From Candidatus Obscuribacterales bacterium (GTDB lineage: Bacteria > Cyanobacteriota > Vampirovibrionia > Obscuribacterales > Obscuribacteraceae), in assembly GCA_019745505.1 (NCBI GenBank), contig JAIETE010000239.1, positions 1 to 38,947 on the forward strand: DNA of 38,947 nucleotides, written 5' to 3'. Every line of letters starts with the position of its first letter. Position 1 is the first letter of the stretch. Below, piece after piece: positions 17,010 through 23,791 of this stretch. The translations under genes and the position numbers were made by a program. Below the pieces are notes generated by a model. The model worked only from the letters and a program-made list of their open reading frames with translations, was not told where the DNA came from and searched no databases.

Positions 17010-18131
17010 CTAAGGCCTTTGCCTTTCTATCGATACCGGCAACCTCTTTCGTCCCCAATTTCCCTTTGTTTCCTCAAAAACACCCGGTATAACGTGTTTA
17101 CACTTGCCGCAACGATTTCCTTTCATGCGATACGCCCCAAGTTCATACCAATCACGCTTGATGAGCAGCTCCTGGCAGTTGGGGCAGTAGGTGCTCTGGC
17201 GTTTCGCGTCATTGACATTACCGGTGTAGACAAACTTGATGCCGGCACTCAAAGCCTGCTCCCGCGCTCGACGGAGAGTTGACTCAGGAGTACCCGGGCG
17301 ATCCGTCAGCCGAAAATCGGGATGGAATGCTGTGAAATGAATGGGCACATCATCACCGACATTGGTCAAAATCCAATCGCACATGCGCGCTATCTCGTCG
17401 TCTCCATCGTTTTCACCAGGAATCATCAAGTTGGTAATTTCAAACCAGACATTGGTCTCTTTCTTCAGCCAGACAAGCGTATCCATGACAGGCTCCAATT
17501 CAGCCAGGCAAAGACGTTTGTAGAACTGAGAACCAAAAGCCTTCAGATCCACGTTGGCTGCGTCCATGACGGAATAAAATTCCTCTCGCGCAGCAGGGGT
17601 GATGTAACCGGCGGTCACGGCGACAGCCTTCAATCCGAGTTCGTGACAGGCTTTTGCCGTATCAATGGCGTACTCTGCCCAAATCACAGGATCGTTATAT
17701 GTGAAGGCGACGCTCTTGCAACCCATGCGCAGAGCAGCCTGGGCTATGTCTTCCGGAGTTGCTACTTCACTCAGTTGTTCTATTTCGCGCGACTTGCTGA
17801 TCGACCAGTTCTGACAAAACTGGCAGCCCAAATTGCAGCCGGCAGTTCCAAAGGAAAGAACGCTTGACCCCGGCAAGAAATGATTGAGAGGCTTTTTCTC
17901 GATGGGGTCGATGCAAAAGCCAGTGCTGCGACCATATGTGGTCAAAATCATCTGCCCGTCGACGTTTTGCCTGACAAAGCAAAATCCGCGATCACCCTCC
18001 TTCAAAATGCAGGCGCGCGGGCAAAGGTCGCAAAAAATCTTGCGTTCGCCCTCCAGCTCGTGCCAGAAGCGACCGGGATAGTTTCCGATCAAGGCTTCCG
18101 GGGTGCTAGTCTTCTGGTCCTTCTCAGCCAT
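17010..18131 (-). CDS. amrS: AmmeMemoRadiSam system radical SAM enzyme
   Basis: A cytoplasmic radical SAM enzyme of 373 aa related to pyruvate-formate-lyase activases and known in genome annotation as AmrS, the SAM partner of the AMMECR1- and MEMO1-like proteins. N-terminal cysteines (CDLCPRACILKEGDRGFC) precede the radical SAM cluster motif CNLGCQFC at about 99-106. SVAFTYNDPVIWAEY and the KAVAVTAGYI strand follow, then VDLKAFGSQFYKRL and ITNLMIPGEND, typical of this subfamily. The C-terminus has two CxxC pairs (CPNC and CGKC), a probable zinc knuckle. AGGAC precedes the ATG. The reaction is not firmly established in the literature I know. No AMMECR1- or MEMO1-like gene is in the window. Confidence 0.93.
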   Translation of the reverse strand: MAEKDQKTSTPEALIGNYPGRFWHELEGERKIFCDLCPRACILKEGDRGFCFVRQNVDGQMILTTYGRSTGFCIDPIEKKPLNHFLPGSSVLSFGTAGCNLGCQFCQNWSISKSREIEQLSEVATPEDIAQAALRMGCKSVAFTYNDPVIWAEYAIDTAKACHELGLKAVAVTAGYITPAAREEFYSVMDAANVDLKAFGSQFYKRLCLAELEPVMDTLVWLKKETNVWFEITNLMIPGENDGDDEIARMCDWILTNVGDDVPIHFTAFHPDFRLTDRPGTPESTLRRAREQALSAGIKFVYTGNVNDAKRQSTYCPNCQELLIKRDWYELGAYRMKGNRCGKCKHVIPGVFEETKGNWGRKRLPVSIERQRP

Positions 18132-18325
18132 TTTGTCCTAATTTCCTCTAACCTCAGTATAACCACCCAAAATTCAAACCTCCCGAATCGCCCAAAAGGC
18201 AGCCTGGTGAATAATCCTCGGACAAATGGCGGTCAATCAGAACTGCCCTTGCCGGCTGCGAATTGTCCTCAAATTTTTGTCCAATCCGCCGCCCAGTCGC
18301 ATATATACGGTTTGGAATGGCTTAC

Positions 18326-18330
18326 GGAAG
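18326..18330 (+). promoter_or_regulatory. Ribosome-binding site deciding a GTG start at 18339
   Basis: GGAAG lies eight bases before an in-frame GTG. The frame stays open upstream to 17880, but that stretch is antisense to the amrS gene, so this site is the best support for the true start. An ATG at 18363 has no comparable site. Confidence 0.6.
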
Positions 18331-18338
18331 TAAATACT

Positions 18339-20537
18339 GTGGGATTTGGCGATAGCATTCGCATGGGTTTGTCCGACGCGCTCAACTGGGCGTCGGAGAA
18401 AGCTGAAGCTGGCGCCAAAATGGTCGGAGAAGCTGTCGGCACAGCCAAGGATGCTGTCGTAAAAACAGCCGAGGTCATTGCCAGCCCTCTTATCTCGACA
18501 CCCGCCAAAGAAACTCCCAAACCAGCCTCACTGGCAACCACAGTCCAAGGCGTCAACTCTTCCTTGACCGACAAAGTCGCGTATGCCTGGAAGAAAACAA
18601 CGGAGATGACCAGTGCTCTGGGCACCTACGCAGCAATGCTCAGTCCCGTAGCAGGCGGCGCGGTTGTTGCGTCCAAACTCATCAACCTGGGCAACAACAC
18701 TTACCAAAACAAAGAGACCGGCGACAGAGTCCAAATCCTGGACAAGAGCAAAAGCATCACGTCGGTGCTCGACGATTCAGCATGGGCATCTGCCTTGAAG
18801 CAAAGCGCTGAGGCAAAAACCTCCAACCAATCAAATCCATCCATCAATACGGAGCGATTGCTCAGCACTCTGCCCGCTTCTCAAACCGATAACGGCTCTT
18901 TTCATGGCGGCAAAGACAAAGACCTGACTGCCCATATAGGGCAAGACCAGTGGAAAAAAATATTCAGTGAAAGCAACGACAATGTCGCGCTACCTGATGC
19001 GACCGTGACCGGCGACTCAATCATGGTTAGAGCGTCTCACACGGGCGACAAGCGCACAGAAGGCAAGCCTGAAGCCGAAGTTAAGGTAGGGCAGGACAAG
19101 GTAACTCACGACGACAAGCAAGGCAACGTCGTCGAATTCGATGCAAAGACACGCAGCTTGCGAGCCAGAGGCGATGCGCAACAAACCGAAGTCGGTGTAA
19201 ACCGCTCAACCGGCGAAGTCGAAATGACAGAGAAAGGAAAAGGTTATCGTGTCGTCGACAATCAGCAGATTTGGGATGGTCCGAATGGCTTCAAAGTCAA
19301 AAGAGTAATCGGCACACAAACTTTCAATGTCTATGATCGCTCGGACAATCTTGTTCAAACCATTGAAAAGGACAAAGTCACCGACTTCAGCGGCGAAAAT
19401 GAAATCGTCAGATTCACCGGGCAAGACGCCAGCATATGCGACAAACTCAAACAATGGAGAGCCAATCGCAAGGCAGAAAGAAACGCTTCCGGCCTGGTCC
19501 TCGGAGCCGCTGAAGACGGTATCTTCATGCGCGACAAGGACGGCTCGTTTACTGTTTTGCAAACAGACGGAAATGCTTTCTTCGAATTGCCCACGGGAGA
19601 AAAAATCTGGAAAGACGTAAACGACAAATACTTCATCATTGAAAACGGACAGCCTCCCAAAGAGATTCTGGACGGCTCAACCGGTAAACATATCGAAGCG
19701 CAAGCAAGGGAAATGCTTGGCGTTCTCAAAACTTGGGCCAACGAAAACAAATTCACCCGCAATGGTGTCACTTTTGAAAATACCGGCGGCAGGATCAACG
19801 TCACTCTTCAAAATAAGACATCGCTAACAGCAGGCGGCCCGGTCATAGACCTGAAACTGCCGGACAGGGCTGCAAGCAGCGTCAATACCCTTACTAATGA
19901 AGTGACAATCGGCGAAGGCAATCAAAAAATTACTGTCAACGCCGTAAAAGACGAAGTCGACACACCTGAAGTTCACACGGACAAATTCGGCACAACACTC
20001 AAAGCGACGGGTGATTTCGTCAGCCATCAGTTGGAAGTCAAACTAGCTGACGGCACGCACTATGACCTACAAGGTAATGTCAACTTTGCAGACGGCACTG
20101 TATTCCACGCAAGCGGTGAAGTGACCGTCGGCAACAGCGCGAAACTGGCAGCGGACATTCAAGAGCAACAAATCAAACAAGCAGCAACCATTTTGCGCAA
20201 TGCAGAAGCAATTGCCGATGCGGCAAAATCGAAAGCCGCTTCGGGCTTGATCAATCTAGACATGATAGCTCAACTGGAAGGCAGCATTTCTCAAGTCGGC
20301 GCACTGATGCAAATGTTCTCCGGAAATGATGCAGTCAGAGCAAGACTGGCAATGGTGCTGGCATCGCTCGAATCAGCCCGCAGCGACGCAAAAGCCAGCT
20401 TCGCCAGCAACACCGCACTGAGGGCCACTCGCGATGCGGCACTATCCAACAACAAGGTGAGGCCGGAATCCGTAGTCATTTCCAGCGGCTACAAACCGGA
20501 ATTGAAAATGCAATTCAGATTCTCATCTGCAGCATAG
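18339..20537 (+). CDS. Large hypothetical protein, 732 aa
   Basis: I do not recognise a family. The N-terminal 60 residues form an Ala-rich amphipathic helix region (LSDALNWASEKAEAGAKMVG), without a signal peptide, followed by a weakly hydrophobic segment (LGTYAAMLSPVAGGAVVASK). Next comes a long hydrophilic body rich in Asp, Lys, Thr and Gly with repeating short beta-like stretches (DRVQILDKSKS, GNVVEFDAKTRSLRARGD, GYRVVDNQQIWDGPNGFKVK). It ends in an Ala-rich helical segment (AATILRNAEAIADAAKSKAA and on). The recurring strand-turn pattern suggests a beta-solenoid or beta-propeller-like body, which is inference. It could be an exported structural protein or a toxin-like polymorphic protein, but nothing proves either. 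It is divergent from amrS. GTG 18339 is preferred as start, ATG 18363 is second. Confidence 0.7.
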   Translation: MGFGDSIRMGLSDALNWASEKAEAGAKMVGEAVGTAKDAVVKTAEVIASPLISTPAKETPKPASLATTVQGVNSSLTDKVAYAWKKTTEMTSALGTYAAMLSPVAGGAVVASKLINLGNNTYQNKETGDRVQILDKSKSITSVLDDSAWASALKQSAEAKTSNQSNPSINTERLLSTLPASQTDNGSFHGGKDKDLTAHIGQDQWKKIFSESNDNVALPDATVTGDSIMVRASHTGDKRTEGKPEAEVKVGQDKVTHDDKQGNVVEFDAKTRSLRARGDAQQTEVGVNRSTGEVEMTEKGKGYRVVDNQQIWDGPNGFKVKRVIGTQTFNVYDRSDNLVQTIEKDKVTDFSGENEIVRFTGQDASICDKLKQWRANRKAERNASGLVLGAAEDGIFMRDKDGSFTVLQTDGNAFFELPTGEKIWKDVNDKYFIIENGQPPKEILDGSTGKHIEAQAREMLGVLKTWANENKFTRNGVTFENTGGRINVTLQNKTSLTAGGPVIDLKLPDRAASSVNTLTNEVTIGEGNQKITVNAVKDEVDTPEVHTDKFGTTLKATGDFVSHQLEVKLADGTHYDLQGNVNFADGTVFHASGEVTVGNSAKLAADIQEQQIKQAATILRNAEAIADAAKSKAASGLINLDMIAQLEGSISQVGALMQMFSGNDAVRARLAMVLASLESARSDAKASFASNTALRATRDAALSNNKVRPESVVISSGYKPELKMQFRFSSAA

Positions 20538-20566
20538 TCAATATTCATACACCAATGAATTGCAAT

Positions 20567-20599
20567 AGAAAAGGACGTGTCAATCGGGGTGACACGCCC
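20567..20599 (-). terminator. Rho-independent terminator of the WGNPPG-repeat gene
   Basis: Read on the minus strand, a stem of about 10 bp (GGGCGTGTCA with TGACACGTCC, one mismatch) is followed by TTTTCT. It lies about 80 bases after the minus-strand stop at 20681. It may also slow transcription from the plus-strand gene, but there is no T-run on that side. Confidence 0.7.
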
Positions 20600-20680
20600 A
20601 AATCTATCGCCAACGCGAAATCACTACATAGCGTCGCGGTCGAATTACACGTTCGTATGAACGTTGTTTGGTTGAAGGGT

Positions 20681-21490
20681 TTAGTTGTGCTGACCGTCGT
20701 TGGCTTGACGGTTGATATTTCGGCTAAGAGAATCCTGCGCAGCATCCAGGCGTGCTCTTTCATATGGGTTGAGCCCGCTGCCCGATTCACGATATTTCGA
20801 TTCAAGCGCTGCGAGATTGGATTGTTGATTCTGCAAACGATCGTATTCTTTCTGAGTGAGAGAGCCGTTTTGCAAACCGTTGGTCAATCGCTCCTGCTGA
20901 TTTTCCTGACGCGCATTTACGCCTCTGTAGTGATTGCCCCAATTGGTGCCGGGCGGGTTGTATGCTCCAACACCGGGAGGATTGCCCCAATTCGTTCCAG
21001 GCGGATTGTAGGCGCCGACGCCGGGAGGATTGCCCCAACCGGTGCCTGGTGGATTGCCGGGTCCTCTGCCGGGAGGATTACCCCAACTAGTGCCGGGAGG
21101 ATTGCCAACACCGTGTCCTGGCGGGTTGCCCCAGCCGTTTGATGGACCTGGCATTCGATCTTGTCCATCATGTTTTTGATGGTAAATGTTGTTACTGAGC
21201 TGATTTTGCTCTCGCTGCAGGCGATTGCGTTCCCAACTATTTAGTCCGTTTCCGGTTGAACGATAGTAGCGCTCTTGTCTGTTCAATGCTCTTTGCTGTG
21301 TATTCAAGCGGTGCGCTTCGCGTCCGGTCAGAGAACCGTTGCCGATTCCATTATTGATGCGCGTATGCTGCCTTGTTTGCCTTCCATTGACACCGTTGCC
21401 CCAATGCCTTGCTTCAGCTGGCTGCCAATCGAGAACAGCCGTGCCTGCAATAAGAGCGAGCGAAAGGCTCATCAAAGTCACCTTATTCAT
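20681..21490 (-). CDS. Secreted WGNPPG-repeat protein with duplicated helical domain
   Basis: An exported protein of 269 aa. Signal peptide MNKVTLMSLSLALIAGTAVL, cleavage probably after AEA. Then come two related helical domains of about 65 residues on either side of a proline-rich spacer. The first domain has INNGIGNGSLTGREAHRL and later SNNIYHQKHDGQ; the second has LTNGLQNGSLTQKEYDRL and later SRNINRQANDGQ. The GSLT-x-E-x-x-RL pattern with a terminal (Y)xxKHD-like motif occurs in many short secreted bacterial proteins of unknown function. The spacer consists of eight or more GNPPG or YNPPG units. Start: ATG 21490 with GGAGAG five bases upstream; the frame is open to 21535 but those codons lie before the signal peptide. 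Function unknown, probably envelope or matrix. Confidence 0.82.
   Translation of the reverse strand: MNKVTLMSLSLALIAGTAVLDWQPAEARHWGNGVNGRQTRQHTRINNGIGNGSLTGREAHRLNTQQRALNRQERYYRSTGNGLNSWERNRLQREQNQLSNNIYHQKHDGQDRMPGPSNGWGNPPGHGVGNPPGTSWGNPPGRGPGNPPGTGWGNPPGVGAYNPPGTNWGNPPGVGAYNPPGTNWGNHYRGVNARQENQQERLTNGLQNGSLTQKEYDRLQNQQSNLAALESKYRESGSGLNPYERARLDAAQDSLSRNINRQANDGQHN
20934..21137. repeat. GNPPG-coding tandem repeats
   Basis: About 204 bases of short degenerate repeats encode alternating WGNPPG and YNPPG/GNPPG units. The clearest higher-order unit is 48 bp (16 residues, WGNPPGVGAYNPPGTN), present twice in a row at the downstream end of the array. Confidence 0.85.
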
Positions 21491-21723
21491 AAGAACTCTC
21501 CATAAAGTCGCGTCTAACTTTAAAGACGAAACCAAGAGAAAAAGAGTTCAATTTTTCCGCTGAGTTTTTCCTAAACTGCGAAACTTTTTTTGAAAATGGT
21601 TGCTGGACCGGGTTTCCAGTTCGCGAACGGGCACCCTCTCAGATAAAGGCCAACAATATATAAGACAACGAACTCGAACGCTGCTGCATTCATCACCAAA
21701 TACAAACTGATATCGCGAATCGC

Positions 21724-22320
21724 TTAGCTAATTTTGGCCGATTCAATCAACTCATATTGTTTGAGAATAGGCGGCCAAAAACCTCGCGCTTTCAAAACGA
21801 TCTCGACAACTTCACGAACCGCACCATTTCCGCCACTCTGAGCAGTCACATAGTGGGCATGCTCTTTCACTTCCGGTCTGGCATTGGCGACAGCACATGC
21901 CAGTCCGACACGATTGAAGAGCGGCACATCGGTGAAATCGTCTCCAATAAACGCTACGGCCTCATTAGGCAATTGCGCGTCGGCAAGAATCTCTTCGAAT
22001 GATGGAACCTTCTTCAAGTGACCTTGATATACATAAGTCATTTTGAGCATTCTTGCGCGTTCTGTCGTTGCGAAAGAATCTCTTCCACTGATGACACCGG
22101 TCTTGATACCAGCGGCATGACAGAAGTGCAAACCCAATCCATCGTGTGAGTTGAACCCTTTGAACTCCACTGCATCACCATTTGCTCCAGGCAGGTAATA
22201 GAGAGTGCCATCAGTCATCACGCCGTCGACATCCATGAGGATAAGCGCGATTTTTTCTGCACGCTTGATGATATCAGCGCTGAGCAGATCGTAATTGACG
22301 TCAACATTCTTACCGTTCAT
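21724..22320 (-). CDS. kdsC: KdsC-like HAD-family phosphatase
   Basis: A 198-aa C0-type HAD phosphatase resembling 3-deoxy-D-manno-octulosonate-8-phosphate phosphatase, the enzyme that releases inorganic phosphate from KDO-8-P in lipopolysaccharide core synthesis. Motif I is LMDVDGVMTDG, with the nucleophile and acid Asp30 and Asp32. The family's FNSHDGLGLHF substrate loop, motif II GVISGRDS, and motif IV GDDFTDVPLF are present, as is the ARPEVKEHAHYVTAQSGGNGAVREV tail that reaches into the neighbouring subunit's active site. The length is slightly over the usual 170-190. Related HAD enzymes act on other keto-sugar phosphates (for example N-acylneuraminate-9-phosphate), so substrate is inferred. 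No other KDO gene is next to it. The ATG has GGGG upstream. Confidence 0.88.
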   Translation of the reverse strand: MNGKNVDVNYDLLSADIIKRAEKIALILMDVDGVMTDGTLYYLPGANGDAVEFKGFNSHDGLGLHFCHAAGIKTGVISGRDSFATTERARMLKMTYVYQGHLKKVPSFEEILADAQLPNEAVAFIGDDFTDVPLFNRVGLACAVANARPEVKEHAHYVTAQSGGNGAVREVVEIVLKARGFWPPILKQYELIESAKIS

Positions 22321-22471
22321 TGTTCTAGCCCCACAAAGATTATTCAGGCACAGCGCTAGGCTTGCCGACGTCGCATTAGGATATCAGGCTTGGCAGCCAC
22401 AAGAGTGTAAATGAACTAATAGACGAGAAGTTCACCACGCCTGGCTCTTATGATTGCGTGGAAATAGCAAG

Positions 22472-23083
22472 CTACTGCGGACGCACACCTTCCAAAACCA
22501 GAGTAAGACTGCGCTCCAGCCGCTCTGAGAGTGAGCCCTCTGGATTGAAGAGCCATGTAGCCGTCGTAAACATAATGGGTGGAAGAATGACGCGCACCAG
22601 GTCATCAGCTTCAACGTCTGAGCGAATTTCGCCTGCCTTCTGAGCAAGGGCAATCAGTTCAACAATCAAATTGACGAATTTTCGCTTCTTTTCCTCAATG
22701 GCGCAGTGACTTCCGTGGCTGCTTTGACTCTGAGAAAAGCGGGTGAATTTCTCTGCAAATACGGCACGCGAAAGATCCGAGTTGGCTTCATTCCATTTAG
22801 CCATTTCGGAGACAAATTCAGAAAGCACCTTTAGAGGCGAAACTCCTTCAGTCAGCTTTTGCCTGGCCTGAGCGGCAAATTCATCTATGACCATCTCCTG
22901 CAAAGCATGCAAAAGCTCGTCTTTCGAGTTGAAGTGATAATAGAAAGTCCCCTTGGCTACATTGGCAGCCAGGACTAAGTCATCCACCGAGGTGGCGTCA
23001 TATCCCTTTTCTTGAAACTTAGCCCGAGCGGCAGTCAGGATCTCCTGCCTGGTCGCCTCTCGTTTCTCTTCTCGTCGTCCCAA
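22472..23083 (-). CDS. TetR/AcrR-family transcriptional regulator
   Basis: A repressor-type DNA-binding protein. The N-terminal helix-turn-helix is clear: TRQEILTAARAKFQEKGYDA, then SVDDLVLAANVAKGTFYYHF, the classic TetR recognition helix, then NSKDELLHAL. The C-terminal ligand and dimerisation region of about 145 residues is variable, as usual, and the ligand cannot be told. I start it at TTG 23083 because AAGGCGAG lies six bases upstream; an in-frame TTG at 23102-23104 would add seven residues but has no such site. It is divergent from the LTxxQ protein gene, and a long palindrome between them is the probable operator, so autoregulation and control of the neighbour are likely. Confidence 0.92.
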   Translation of the reverse strand: MGRREEKREATRQEILTAARAKFQEKGYDATSVDDLVLAANVAKGTFYYHFNSKDELLHALQEMVIDEFAAQARQKLTEGVSPLKVLSEFVSEMAKWNEANSDLSRAVFAEKFTRFSQSQSSHGSHCAIEEKKRKFVNLIVELIALAQKAGEIRSDVEADDLVRVILPPIMFTTATWLFNPEGSLSERLERSLTLVLEGVRPQ

Positions 23084-23089
23084 TTTTTG

Positions 23090-23097
23090 CTCGCCTT
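23090..23097 (-). promoter_or_regulatory. Ribosome-binding site deciding the TetR start
   Basis: AAGGCGAG on the minus strand is six bases before TTG 23083 and supports that start over the upstream TTG. It overlaps by two bases the -35 box of the opposite-strand promoter. Confidence 0.55.
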
Positions 23098-23123
23098 GAC
23101 ACAAAACCGACCGACGGTATAAT
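23096..23123 (+). promoter_or_regulatory. Consensus sigma-70-type promoter for the LTxxQ gene
   Basis: A perfect TTGACA (23096-23101) is separated by 16 bases from a perfect TATAAT (23118-23123). Transcription would begin near 23130, about 75 bases before the ATG at 23205. It is the strongest promoter I see in the window. Confidence 0.85.
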
Positions 23124-23144
23124 TTTATACTGATAGTCGGTTTT
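23103..23144. promoter_or_regulatory. Palindromic operator between TetR and LTxxQ genes
   Basis: A 42-bp interrupted palindrome: outer arms AAAACCGAC (23103-23111) and GTCGGTTTT (23136-23144), inner arms GTATAA (23117-23122) and TTATAC (23125-23130), both centred on the same point. It covers the -10 box and most of the promoter spacer, so a bound dimer or pair of dimers would block RNA polymerase. Assignment to the adjacent TetR protein is inferred from position. Confidence 0.85.
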
Positions 23145-23204
23145 TGAATATTCCTTCAAATTATACGAGCGACAGGGCTCTACGCCCTGCCGATAGGAGG
23201 TTTT

Positions 23205-23636
23205 ATGTTCGGATTTGGAAATTGCGGACCCCATGGCTTGTTCGGGAAATTCGCCGGCATCCATGGAGGCATGCATGGAGCATTGGGTAACGGCTGCGCC
23301 TCGCCTCTTTCCGGGATCGATCTCACAGACGACCAGCTGGAGAAACTCGCAGAGCTAAAAGGGCAAGCATTCAGTAAATTCGGGCATGGCAAGGTCGACA
23401 TCATCGACCTGTACAAAAGACTCTTTAAGGAGTTGGCAAAGCCAAACATCGACGAAAAGCTGGTTTGGAATATCACCGACGAAATTCGCGGCAAGAAATC
23501 CGAACTCACCGATGTTCTCGTCGAGCACCTTATCGCTTTCGCGAAAATTCTCACGCCTGAACAGCGCGCCAAGATAAAGCTCAACAAAATAAGAAAGCTA
23601 TTCGGCATCTCAGACGGCTTCGGCTTCGAACACTAA
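23205..23636 (+). CDS. Small LTxxQ (Spy/CpxP-like) protein
   Basis: A 143-aa protein with a Gly/His/Met/Cys-rich N-terminus (about 1-32, for example GIHGGMHGALGNGC) followed by a helical domain. It has two LTxxQ motifs of the Spy/CpxP type: LTDDQLEKLAELK at about 40 and LTPEQRAKIKL near 130, with LYKRLFKEL and a charged helix between. Spy/CpxP relatives are periplasmic chaperones or metal sensors. This one has no signal peptide, so it may act in the cytoplasm, and the His/Met/Cys head suggests metal binding. The ribosome-binding site is a perfect AGGAGG at 23195-23200. Expression is probably controlled by the divergent TetR protein through the palindromic operator. A terminator follows. Confidence 0.85.
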   Translation: MFGFGNCGPHGLFGKFAGIHGGMHGALGNGCASPLSGIDLTDDQLEKLAELKGQAFSKFGHGKVDIIDLYKRLFKELAKPNIDEKLVWNITDEIRGKKSELTDVLVEHLIAFAKILTPEQRAKIKLNKIRKLFGISDGFGFEH

Positions 23637-23698
23637 GTTTCGACATCTTTGATTTACCGAGCGACACGGAAGCTACCCCGGCTTCCATACGCAGGAGC

Positions 23699-23729
23699 AA
23701 GCAGGGCGGCGGGCATCCGCCCTGCTTTT
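23699..23729 (+). terminator. Rho-independent terminator of the LTxxQ gene
   Basis: A 9-bp perfect stem (GCAGGGCGG at 23701-23709, CCGCCCTGC at 23717-23725) with a 7-base loop is followed by TTTT. It lies 64 bases after the stop. Confidence 0.88.
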
Positions 23730-23791
23730 GCGTTGCCGGAAAACGTTTGCAAGAAGATAGAATTGACAAGGTTTTCGAACGGTGACAATTT

